Of a stretch of 64,000 nt of DNA, positions 42,470 through 51,186 are shown piece after piece (position 1 is the stretch's first letter; each line of letters begins with the position of its first letter). The stretch comes from Schizosaccharomyces osmophilus (lineage: Eukaryota > Ascomycota > Schizosaccharomycetes > Schizosaccharomycetales > Schizosaccharomycetaceae): assembly GCF_027921745.1 (NCBI RefSeq), contig NC_079238.1, forward strand, positions 2,604,001-2,668,000, read 5' to 3'. The notes under the pieces were generated by a model that did not search any database, was not told the DNA's origin, and saw nothing but the letters and a program-made list of their open reading frames with translations. The position numbers were made by a program, and so were the translations under genes.

Positions 42470-44620
42470 ATGTCCGTGGACAGCTTAATTACTAAACTAA
42501 AAGGGCTTACTACTGAAGACTTTGCTGTATTGGACCATCCCAAGGCCTTAAATGGTTCCGCTTGGTCCGAAACATTGTCTTCTTTGAACAATGTCCCTGT
42601 TCACACTTTGACCAAGACTGTCGTCTTGAAGCCCAAAACCGCCAAGTCTCAGGCTGTCGTCCCTATTCTTGTGGTCGCTTTAGAATCCACTCCTACTCCT
42701 TCTGGTGCTGCTGCCAAGGCCGTTGGCGCCAAGGAAGCTCGTTTAGCTGCCGCTGATTTAGTGGAAGAGGTTTTTGGCATTCCTCCCGCGGACATTGGTG
42801 TTTTTTCTGTAAATGAACAAAATGCCACCAAGGTTCACGTCGTTTTAGACAAGAACCTCATCAATCACGGAGGTCTTTTGGCTGTTCACCCTTCTTCTAG
42901 TGAAAAGACTCTTTTCGTTTCTGCCGCCGCTGTTGAATCTTATTTAAAAACCATCGGCGCTACCCCGGTTGTTGTGGATTTTTCCGCCCCTGCTAAACCC
43001 GCCGAACAATCCAAGCCTGCTGCCACTCAAAAGAAGGCTGATGTTTCCAAAAGTGATGCCGCTATCGAGAATGCCGCTTTGATTGGTATCACTGTTCGCA
43101 AAGACGTCGATTTCCCCAATTGGTACCAACAAGTTTTAACCAAGAGTGACATGATTGAGTATTATGACATTTCTGGTTGCTACATTCTGAAGCCCTGGTC
43201 TTTCAGTATCTGGGAAGCTATTCAACAATGGTTCGACAAGCAAATTAAGAAACTTGGCGTTCGTAATGGTTACTTTCCTCTTTTTGTTTCCTCAAAAGTT
43301 TTAGAGAAGGAGAAAGATCATGTAGAAGGTTTCGCTCCTGAGGTCGCTTGGGTTACCCGTGCTGGTAGCACCGAGTTGGAAGAGCCCATTGCAATTCGTC
43401 CTACCTCTGAAACTGTTATGTATCCCTACTACGCCAAATGGATTCGAAGCCACCGTGATCTTCCTCTCCGTCTGAACCAATGGAATTCCGTCGTTCGTTG
43501 GGAATTCAAGAACCCACAACCTTTCTTGAGAACCCGTGAGTTCCTTTGGCAAGAAGGTCATACCGCCCACATGACCTTGGACGCTGCCAACGAGGAAGTT
43601 TATCAAATTTTGGACTTGTATGCTCGTGTTTACAGCGACTTGTTGGCTGTCCCTGTTGTCAGAGGTGTCAAGAGTGAAAACGAAAAGTTCGCTGGTGGTA
43701 TGTTTACCACTACTGTGGAAGGCTACATTCCTACCACTGGTCGTGCTATCCAAGGTGGTACTAGTCACGGTCTTGGTCAAAACTTTTCCAAGATGTTCAA
43801 CATCGCCGTTGAGGATCCTAATGCTGAAGTTGGTACTACCGGAGAGCGTCCAAAACTTCATGTTTGGCAAAACTCTTGGGGTCTTTCCACTCGTACCATT
43901 GGTGTTGCTGTCATGATTCACGGTGATGATAAGGGTTTGAAATTACCTCCTCCCGTTGCCTTGGTTCAAACCGTCGTTGTGCCTTGCGGTATTACTAACA
44001 AGACCACTGATGAAGAGCGAAAGAGCATTGAAGGTTTCTGTTCACAACTCGCTTCCCGTCTCATTGATGCCGACATTCGGGCCGAAGCTGATTTACGTTC
44101 TTACACTCCTGGTTATAAGTTTGCTCACTGGGAAATGAAGGGTGTACCTCTTCGTCTCGAATTTGGTCCTAATGATGCTAAGAAGAACCAAGTCACTGCT
44201 GTCCGTCGTGATACTTTCGAAAAGATTGCTGTTCCTTTGGACAATTTGGAACAAAGAATCTCTGACTTGTTGAAGACTATCCACACTAGCATGTATGCGG
44301 CTGCTAAGAGAGAATTCGATTCTCACATTGTCCGTGTTAAGAAATGGGAAGAGTTCGTTCCTGCTTTGAACAAGAAGAATCTCGTTCTCATCCCTTGGTG
44401 TAACACTACTGAATGTGAAAAGGATATTAAGAAAAACAGTGCTCGTCAAGCTAACGGTGACGAGCCTGAAGATGAAAAGGCTCCTAGTATGGGTGCTAAG
44501 AGTCTTTGCATTCCTTTGGAGCAACCCGCTGGTGAAGACGCTATTGTTCAAAATGTTACAAAGTGTGCTGCCTGTGGTTCTCATGCAAAGGTTTGGGGTC
44601 TCTTTGGTAGAAGCTATTAA
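42470..44620 (+). CDS. prs1: Prolyl-tRNA synthetase (class II, eukaryote type) with YbaK-like N-terminal domain
   Basis: The gene has 716 codons from the first ATG (42470); the open frame reaches back to a TTG only. Residues about 1-170 resemble a YbaK/ProRS-associated domain (LITKLKGL ... AARLAAADLVEEVFGI), an editing-type fold that clears mischarged tRNA-Pro. The class IIa core follows (about 210-500): motif 2 RWEFKNPQPFLRTREFLWQEGHTAH region, GTSHGLGQNF and motif 3 with GDDKGL. The anticodon-binding domain and a C-terminal zinc domain come last. Its cysteines are in IPWCNTTEC and KCAACGSH, and the protein ends in a Tyr, as in eukaryotic ProRS. Strong codon bias indicates high expression. 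Confidence 0.97.
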   Translation: MSVDSLITKLKGLTTEDFAVLDHPKALNGSAWSETLSSLNNVPVHTLTKTVVLKPKTAKSQAVVPILVVALESTPTPSGAAAKAVGAKEARLAAADLVEEVFGIPPADIGVFSVNEQNATKVHVVLDKNLINHGGLLAVHPSSSEKTLFVSAAAVESYLKTIGATPVVVDFSAPAKPAEQSKPAATQKKADVSKSDAAIENAALIGITVRKDVDFPNWYQQVLTKSDMIEYYDISGCYILKPWSFSIWEAIQQWFDKQIKKLGVRNGYFPLFVSSKVLEKEKDHVEGFAPEVAWVTRAGSTELEEPIAIRPTSETVMYPYYAKWIRSHRDLPLRLNQWNSVVRWEFKNPQPFLRTREFLWQEGHTAHMTLDAANEEVYQILDLYARVYSDLLAVPVVRGVKSENEKFAGGMFTTTVEGYIPTTGRAIQGGTSHGLGQNFSKMFNIAVEDPNAEVGTTGERPKLHVWQNSWGLSTRTIGVAVMIHGDDKGLKLPPPVALVQTVVVPCGITNKTTDEERKSIEGFCSQLASRLIDADIRAEADLRSYTPGYKFAHWEMKGVPLRLEFGPNDAKKNQVTAVRRDTFEKIAVPLDNLEQRISDLLKTIHTSMYAAAKREFDSHIVRVKKWEEFVPALNKKNLVLIPWCNTTECEKDIKKNSARQANGDEPEDEKAPSMGAKSLCIPLEQPAGEDAIVQNVTKCAACGSHAKVWGLFGRSY

Positions 44621-44773
44621 GGCGTTGGATTTATTTTTGGATAAAGTATATAATATAGAATTTATAACCACTCTTTTTCATATTCATTTATTTATCTATG
44701 TAGCTGGTTTTGTTACTACGTTTTGCGTTATGCGAATAAATAATAAGTTTCTTCCCCAATACCATATGAATGT

Positions 44774-45625
44774 TCAACCAAAACCCGACCACTCAATTGA
44801 AAATTGGCGATATGTTGCATCTAAATTGTTCTCATCAGAAGTCGTTGAGTTGTGCGTTTCCTGTTCCCCTCCGATGAGCCAGGCCTTTTTGACACCGGTC
44901 CCTAGACGACCACCTCCTATAAGTAGCAAAAGTGGGATTTCGTCGTCCCAATTATACCCGTTTACCAAATAATGTGAATGAAATCGCAGAGCATCACCCG
45001 GATATGCAACAAAATCACAACCAAACCGAAGACCAGGATTAAGGAAAAAGCCATTCATCACTAGTGACTCGAATATCAAATACCGCCTTCTTTCAATTTC
45101 TGGTAAGCTTAATGAAGATGTTTCCAAATGATCTCTTTTTAACCCCTTTGTACTTGTATCAATTGGTACCATCGTTAAATTCACAGGTTGGGTACCGTCG
45201 TAGTCCAAGGTATCTAAGGGAATTTCCTTATTTATTTTTTTCATAATTTCTATTTTCTTGTCGTTTTCTTTAGTACGCGCCGTCAACATTTGTTCAACGG
45301 CCATCTTCTGACGCCTCTCTGCAAGGGCTTTTCTGTCGTTATCAACTAAATTACTGAAATAATCTTTATGAACTTTTTCATCATCAATAACAAAAGCTGC
45401 TCCATTTTTAACTAAGTAATACACTTCCTCTTTCGTCAATTGGAGAGGAAGACCCAAAAAGATATTCTGTTGAGGGAGTTGAGGAAGCGTTCCAGAGAGA
45501 ATGCCAAGAATATGGTACTTTTCGCGAAAATACTGAATTGCTTCTATATCAAAAAGAAGATACTTTCCTTGAATATACGAAATTGGATACTTCGTGTCGT
45601 TCATGTTTAGGGATAACTTGCCCAT
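44774..45625 (-). CDS. sen34: tRNA-splicing endonuclease catalytic subunit Sen34
   Basis: The frame has 283 codons from the first ATG (45625); an upstream TTG frame adds 10 codons without ATG. The C-terminal nuclease fold holds the Tyr-His-Lys triad of Sen2/Sen34: Tyr in DFVAYPGD (about 208), His in RFHSHYLV (about 216) and Lys in TGVKKAWL (246/247). The N-terminal domain has FLGLPLQLTKEEVYYLVKNG, characteristic of Sen34 rather than Sen2. A charged helix (AERRQKMAVEQM) links the two. The enzyme cuts pre-tRNA introns at the 3' splice site. It converges with prs1; its tail lies 153 bp away. Confidence 0.94.
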   Translation of the reverse strand: MGKLSLNMNDTKYPISYIQGKYLLFDIEAIQYFREKYHILGILSGTLPQLPQQNIFLGLPLQLTKEEVYYLVKNGAAFVIDDEKVHKDYFSNLVDNDRKALAERRQKMAVEQMLTARTKENDKKIEIMKKINKEIPLDTLDYDGTQPVNLTMVPIDTSTKGLKRDHLETSSLSLPEIERRRYLIFESLVMNGFFLNPGLRFGCDFVAYPGDALRFHSHYLVNGYNWDDEIPLLLLIGGGRLGTGVKKAWLIGGEQETHNSTTSDENNLDATYRQFSIEWSGFG

Positions 45626-45865
45626 AATGAGCGTAGTACTAATATGGGTTAACAACTTTTGGTGTTTCAGATAAATAGCTGTAATATATCGTATTTAATG
45701 TTTTTATTCAGTTGGCATCTAACTACAATTGTAGGTTTAATTATGATCTCTTCATGAAAAGATAGAAAACTCGGATAAGTAAACGGTTAACTTGTTATCT
45801 TCTAGCCTACTATATCTAAGTAATTATAAACAAAAAAAGAAATTTTGACCCAAAACCCCGAAACT

Positions 45866-47908
45866 CTATTGCTGAGAAATTTTAAAACAGTGAACGTTTT
45901 CATTGATGAAAGATCCAAAAGAAAAACATATACAACCACCCCCAAAAACAAACAGGAGATCACCAAAACGGCAGCATTGACAAGCAACTAAAGCCGGCCT
46001 TGATTCGTGTTCTTCTAGGCAGACGTTTTCAATATCTCGATCGATCATATTAATGACAAATGCTTCCTCTTCCCATTTCATTGTTTTATACAGGCCTGCC
46101 CCGCCAATAATCATTGGCTTAGTATTATTTTCGTCGAAAACTACAAGGTTGCTATTGACTCGTGCAAGTAAAATCTTTAAATCCTCACTCAAATTCCATG
46201 GTGAGAAGTATAGTTTGAAACGATCATTTTGCCTTTCAAGCTTCCATTCCCAAACATCCCCAATAGGTGAATTTTTATGATCCATGCCACCCACTAGGAA
46301 TCCAAATTGTAGCTGTGAAGAATAATGGATGCTAGAACCCCAGCTTTGACTTAAAGAGGGTTCTGTACAAAGAACTGGAGACCATTCCTTCGTATGCTCC
46401 GACCAAATAAGCCAACCACCATGTGGCTTGCCGGCCTGAAGCAGAATATAAGTTTTATTTTCATAATGTACTGTTGTAGTTGAAACACGAAATGCTGGAT
46501 AGGGTAAAGATACTCCTTGTTTCCATGCTCCATTTGAGTATAGGTAACAAGAATCAAGAGCTTTAACTGGCGATTCTCGTCCTCCTATGAGCATATAATC
46601 TCCATTATTCACCGGTGTTATTGCATGGCTCACACGAGGGCGTAGTTCAGCACTGGAGATATCTTTAACATTTTGCTTCTCCGTAATTAGAAAGGCAGAA
46701 TCAGAACGACCAGACGGTGAAAGACCTCCTTGCAATAATATTCCATTTTCAGAAACACCAACGCCAGCAGACCGACAACTGGGAAGAGCTTCCTTAATTC
46801 CGGCCGCAACCGTAGTGAGTTCCATGCGCTTATTTGATAGCGATGTTTTACACTGAACCGGTGAGATTTCGTGTCCATTGACTTGATAACGATAATATTG
46901 CATATAAGGATTTGGATTTTCAACCATATTGTAAATTTGGTCCAAAGTGCTGCTGGCATGTTGAATACTGTAATGTTGAAGGAAGAAGTAAAATTCTTCC
47001 CATTCATCAAAAGGTTCGGTTTGTTCACATTCTATTCGATATTTTTCGCTCAATAAGAAATTCCAGAAAGTGCAGACATCAAACACTTCTACATGTTCCC
47101 AGCCCAGATTTGCCCATCTGCACTTTAAAGCTTCTAAACTATGATATGCGGCAAGGCCATGTAGTGGGGAACCCCATTCTTTAAAGTGTTTAACCATAAC
47201 CTTGGCAAATGGATGGCTAAATCCAGCAGGAGCGATCTGCTCTAAAAAGCAAGAATGAGCATCTGGAAATTGAGACATCCATTTTAGTAGTGAATCCGAC
47301 GCATTGACAGGCATATAAACCGCGGCAACTTCGGAAACGAAAAGAATTGAGGTGGTTTTGTAGTCGAGGCCACATTCATCTAGCTTCTTTTGAAGAAAAT
47401 CCAATTCTTTCAAGTTACAACCGACCGTGTGATAGCTTTTGGTATGAATCTCGTTGTGTTCTTCTATATCAGAATCATTTTTATAGATTATTCCACGGAG
47501 GAAATCATCAGACATGATCATGTTCACTCTATTTTCAATGGACTCTGGATAATCTACATCGTAAAACACGATGTCTTCAGTGCTTTGATCACTGTATGAA
47601 TTCAAAAGCTGCAGAGCCAATGGATCGTATCCGGCTCCCAGATTCACAATAGCTTTTGGTTTTCCACACTTCTTTTCTACGAATTTCTCAATAGCAAACC
47701 TTATCGCTATACAACGAGTCCAATAACCTCTGTTTACGCTTGGCGATCTCCTAGGAGTTTTACTAATAAACGGCCTGTAGTAACTGTGGTTTTTATCGAA
47801 TCCTGGGTAGCCGCATTTTTCAACTGACGCTTTGGAAAGAATGGAACTGTCGTTGGTTTTCCGTACCTCTTTGTCTTTCGACCGAAACGTATATTCTTTT
47901 GTAACCAT
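45866..47908 (-). CDS. ppm2: tRNA wybutosine-synthesising methyltransferase Ppm2/TYW4 (LCMT + Kelch)
   Basis: This 680-codon single-exon gene encodes a protein whose N-terminal half (about 20-340) is a leucine-carboxyl-methyltransferase-like SAM domain, with IVNLGAGYDPLALQLL as the SAM-binding loop, DVDYPE, and FVSEVAAVYM. The C-terminal half is a Kelch-type beta-propeller with repeated GG-containing blades (MLIGGRESP, FLVGGMDH, MIIGGAG). This two-part layout is specific to TYW4/Ppm2, which methylates and methoxycarbonylates yW-72 to wybutosine at position 37 of tRNA-Phe. It lies between sen34 and uve1, all on the minus strand. Confidence 0.95.
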   Translation of the reverse strand: MVTKEYTFRSKDKEVRKTNDSSILSKASVEKCGYPGFDKNHSYYRPFISKTPRRSPSVNRGYWTRCIAIRFAIEKFVEKKCGKPKAIVNLGAGYDPLALQLLNSYSDQSTEDIVFYDVDYPESIENRVNMIMSDDFLRGIIYKNDSDIEEHNEIHTKSYHTVGCNLKELDFLQKKLDECGLDYKTTSILFVSEVAAVYMPVNASDSLLKWMSQFPDAHSCFLEQIAPAGFSHPFAKVMVKHFKEWGSPLHGLAAYHSLEALKCRWANLGWEHVEVFDVCTFWNFLLSEKYRIECEQTEPFDEWEEFYFFLQHYSIQHASSTLDQIYNMVENPNPYMQYYRYQVNGHEISPVQCKTSLSNKRMELTTVAAGIKEALPSCRSAGVGVSENGILLQGGLSPSGRSDSAFLITEKQNVKDISSAELRPRVSHAITPVNNGDYMLIGGRESPVKALDSCYLYSNGAWKQGVSLPYPAFRVSTTTVHYENKTYILLQAGKPHGGWLIWSEHTKEWSPVLCTEPSLSQSWGSSIHYSSQLQFGFLVGGMDHKNSPIGDVWEWKLERQNDRFKLYFSPWNLSEDLKILLARVNSNLVVFDENNTKPMIIGGAGLYKTMKWEEEAFVINMIDRDIENVCLEEHESRPALVACQCCRFGDLLFVFGGGCICFSFGSFINENVHCFKISQQ

Positions 47909-48623
47909 CTTTGAAAATATGCCCTCTCGTTATTAATGCTAATTATGAACGAAATTTTACCGGGAAACGTAAGACAAGAGAGAACGAAATAAAGATGCAA
48001 TATGCTAGGAGTAGCTAGCTGGTTTCTTGCTCGAAAATGAGTTTAGGGAAAGGGAATTAATAAAAAGATTTACAACGGGCTTCTATCGCTTGTTTCTGAA
48101 TTCTGTCTTATATTCATTACTGAAAAATCGACATAAAATAAGCTTAATAAAACGTTTATAATGCCTTTCAAAAAGCTTTGTTAACCTCTTTCTAGGATTC
48201 CATGAGAATACTAGAAAAGCAACCTGGAAAAAATACTGAGTCAGAATGAGTTTACTAATGCACGTATTCGTATTCTAATGAAAGTGCATTAGTAAACACA
48301 ACATTGGTTCAATATGAAAATTAGAGTTGGCCGATTTACAATACCGATCAAGATATTCTGAATATTGTATATTTAGTAATTAAATCCTTTTTTTTTTCTA
48401 TTTAGAAAAAGTTGATCACTGCAACCATGAAAACATCGTTGGATTTGGCTAGAGTATATGTTATATTTATTCAACTCCCTTCCTAATGCTACAAATCAGA
48501 ATTCACGTATTTATTAATCTGGACATATACATCTAAAAAATTTAATGAAACACGAAGGAGATGAAGTATCGTTGCTACGTATGCTGATATAACACAAGGG
48601 GAAAGTGCTTCTTTTGACCGCTT
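47909..48623. other. Intergenic region between ppm2 and uve1
   Basis: AT-rich spacer of about 715 bp upstream of ppm2 and downstream of uve1. Its notable content is a perfect 14-bp inverted repeat (listed). No small gene recognised. Confidence 0.55.
48250..48297. repeat. Perfect 14-bp inverted repeat with 20-bp spacer
   Basis: The left arm is GTTTACTAATGCAC (48250-48263) and the right arm GTGCATTAGTAAAC (48284-48297); they are exact reverse complements. The spacer is 48264-48283. It could form a cruciform or RNA hairpin, or be two head-to-head protein sites; each arm contains a GTAAAC forkhead-type core. Confidence 0.9.
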
Positions 48624-50339
48624 TTATGTATCTGATTCGTCTTTCATTTGCAGTTCCTTATCATCTTTAGCTTCCTCCTTGTTATTTTCCGCTTTCTTTT
48701 TCCTCTGTTTGCGAGCTATAAGTCGTCGTTCTGCGCCAGGAGGATAATAACCTTCGTTAAGTACATCAAAATCCGGCCCTTCAATTTCCTTTGGGCATGA
48801 AGGATTGTCTAAATTGTAAACCTTAGACAATTCAAATATTGCTTGCTCTTTTTCCTTGGCCTCTATCATTAAATCCATATCTGGCTCACACGGAGGTAAG
48901 CTGTACACACGATCAGAGTGACCCCTACGCTTCATGGCAGAAATAGCCAGAGGAGAGACTGATTCAGAGTAGTGTTGTTTTTGAGTAATCCCCTTCCTAG
49001 TCCAAGTTTCCCGGATCGCTGGTAAGAGAGGCATTAAATCCAAAGATCCCTCTCGTAAAGTCCCTGGAACAACGTTGTGATGATGCCAATCTAAAACCAT
49101 AGGAATATTCAATTCTTGGCAAAGAGGAAGTAGGTCCTGGACGGACCAAGTGACGTCGTCATTTTCCAAAACTAAACGCCTTTTGACGGCTTCAGAAAGG
49201 CGTGCATAGTTTTCACGAAATCGCGCAAGTGTCTCCTCTTTTCCTTCAAATGAACCTCCTAGGTGTAATATAATGACTGCATCGCGATTTAGCTGTTCAT
49301 TCAGCTTCATTCTGGACAAGAGCTCTTCGTGATAGCAAAGATCTCGAATAGCATTTTCAATAACGGACACCTTTGGCGAAGCTATTTGAGTATATTGTCC
49401 TGGATGCGTCGATAAGCGATGATTATATTTATTTGCAAGCTCTCCTGCAGCTTGTAAATAAGAATCTGCATATTCCAATGAGTACCCATAGGTACCATGG
49501 CTCGCAAATGGAAAAAGATCAGAACTTACCCGCATAAAGTGAATACCAAATCTGTTATTCCACTCTATAAGAGCAGCTAAGTCTTGTGTGTTTTTGACGC
49601 CCAAATCCTTGGCAAATTGCAGAGATTCTTTTTGTATTGTAGCGATTCGACAAGTTCGCGAGCAAAACGCGTTTTCTTTGGAAAGCCTCAACACCGTGTT
49701 CTGACATGCGTAACCAAGTCGCCCTTTCCAAGGTAGTGGTTTCTCCGGACAATCAAAGATGGGTCGAGGAACCTCAGGTTCTTCAAAGGATTCTTCAGGC
49801 GAATCAATTTTGGATCGTTTCCTTCTTGATGGAGTGCTTCTTTTTTGTTTGGAATTACTTTTCGAAAGCAGAGTTTTATCGTCATCCAGGTCAGACGCAG
49901 ACGAGTCCGTTCCATTTACCACAGAAGCTTCGGAGTCTTCACTGATATAAGCCTTTACCTCGCTTTTTGAGAGAGGAAGATTCTCGTCTTCTGGGTCGGT
50001 ATCCGATTCTGTCCGATAGTCAACTGGTTTTTTTCCTCTTCTTGACCGCCTTAATCCAGGCATAGCCGATTCGACTAATGGAGAAGTCTCTGAATCTGGC
50101 AAAGAAGACGTGCGATTTTCGGAGGAGTCATTAATTGATACTTGGTAACGTTGCCTGCTAGTTTCGAGTTCTAGGGCTACACTCTGAATATGAGCATTGG
50201 GTAAAGAAGTATCGGTTGATTCATAGCTCTGACCTTTTGTTCTTTTCGTAGTTTGTCTGCGAGGCATAATTCTTTTATAATATATGAAATTCCAAACAAG
50301 GGACCGGTATGAATGGAATTCGTGCAGCCGACGAAGCAT
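48624..50339 (-). CDS. uve1: UV damage endonuclease Uve1 (UVDE)
   Basis: The gene has 571 codons from an ATG at 50339. The first about 200 residues are disordered, acidic/Ser-rich with basic NLS-like patches (RRSRRGKKP, RRKRSK). The catalytic TIM barrel begins at PWKGRLGYACQN and matches S. pombe Uve1 closely from there. It contains HFMRVSSDLFPFASH, HPGQYTQIASP, HLGGSFEGKEE, LENDDV and LDWHHHN, which supply the metal-binding His/Glu/Asp residues. The enzyme nicks DNA 5' to UV photoproducts and other distortions. Residues 1-24 before a second ATG (50267) are basic and aromatic without acids except one Glu, possibly a mitochondrial presequence; S. pombe Uve1 also acts on mitochondrial DNA. Confidence 0.97.
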   Translation of the reverse strand: MLRRLHEFHSYRSLVWNFIYYKRIMPRRQTTKRTKGQSYESTDTSLPNAHIQSVALELETSRQRYQVSINDSSENRTSSLPDSETSPLVESAMPGLRRSRRGKKPVDYRTESDTDPEDENLPLSKSEVKAYISEDSEASVVNGTDSSASDLDDDKTLLSKSNSKQKRSTPSRRKRSKIDSPEESFEEPEVPRPIFDCPEKPLPWKGRLGYACQNTVLRLSKENAFCSRTCRIATIQKESLQFAKDLGVKNTQDLAALIEWNNRFGIHFMRVSSDLFPFASHGTYGYSLEYADSYLQAAGELANKYNHRLSTHPGQYTQIASPKVSVIENAIRDLCYHEELLSRMKLNEQLNRDAVIILHLGGSFEGKEETLARFRENYARLSEAVKRRLVLENDDVTWSVQDLLPLCQELNIPMVLDWHHHNVVPGTLREGSLDLMPLLPAIRETWTRKGITQKQHYSESVSPLAISAMKRRGHSDRVYSLPPCEPDMDLMIEAKEKEQAIFELSKVYNLDNPSCPKEIEGPDFDVLNEGYYPPGAERRLIARKQRKKKAENNKEEAKDDKELQMKDESDT

Positions 50340-50598
50340 GCGACCAAAAAAAGTTTACCTGTTCAATGGCAATCCTGTAAAATACTTATACTCGCCTTAT
50401 AAAAAGGCTATGAAATTAATCATTCAAGCAGACATTAGAACAGCAACTTCTATTTACATGAATAATAATCCAATTATATCTACATCACTCTTACGTGCAA
50501 CACTTACTTTTCTTGAAGCCATATGGCTCTATGTATTTCCTAGGTATAGTCGTAGACGCTTTGCTTTTGTTTTTAGAAAGGTGTTGGTATTGACGTAG
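50284..50598 (+). CDS. Unrecognised 104-codon ORF divergent from uve1
   Basis: An ATG-initiated frame encodes a basic protein (KVYLFNGNPVKYLYSPYKK) with one hydrophobic stretch (TLTFLEAIWLYVF) and an Arg-rich end. It overlaps the first 19 codons of uve1 antisense; if uve1 starts at 50267 there is no coding overlap. No domain recognised. Length alone makes chance somewhat unlikely, but there is no homology to support it. Confidence 0.25.
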   Translation: MKFQTRDRYEWNSCSRRSMRPKKVYLFNGNPVKYLYSPYKKAMKLIIQADIRTATSIYMNNNPIISTSLLRATLTFLEAIWLYVFPRYSRRRFAFVFRKVLVLT

Positions 50599-51186
50599 GG
50601 AATTCATCATTACTTTAATTAAGTTATTTCAAGCGAAAAAATAAATGTAATTATTCGCGTATCTGCGGCAAAATGCGACAGATTATTGTTATTATATTTT
50701 TACAGCATAGTTGTTTGTTTACTTCTGTAACACACTTTGTAAAGGGTTTCAAAGTTTTAAAACAAAGTAATCATGCACCTCAAAAGATACGGTCTTTAAA
50801 AAAATAAAAGTATAACATATCATGTTCGCATTTTTGGAAGGATAATTTGTTAGAATCAAGTATAATACGAATCAGTTCTAAACATCATGTAGCTTTAATC
50901 CGTACAAGACCTCTCTACTAAGAGTATGTATTTAAACAACTTCAATAGGTTTTTTTTCAAGATTCATTGAATGCAGTTTTTAATCATAAATAATAAACAC
51001 AACCATCAAAATATCTATATTTCCTTACTCATTTATCCTCATTACATTTCCTTATTGGGTTTTGTGTGTCGCAACATTTTGCAGCACAGCTTTTACGTCG
51101 TCTCAACCCATATAACGACTACATTGAGTAAAGTATTTTAGTGTGAGCAATTTACAACTTGATATTTTTTATTGCTTAATATCGAA
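50599..51186. other. Intergenic region upstream of bqt4
   Basis: About 590 bp, AT-rich. A GTAAACAAACAA string (minus strand, 50711-50722) resembles a forkhead FLEX site but recurs elsewhere. No gene recognised. Confidence 0.45.

Noticed and set aside
43301-43921. 206-codon antisense open frame inside prs1
   Set aside because: Same cause as in the other synthetase: a mirror of biased codons, no recognisable protein.
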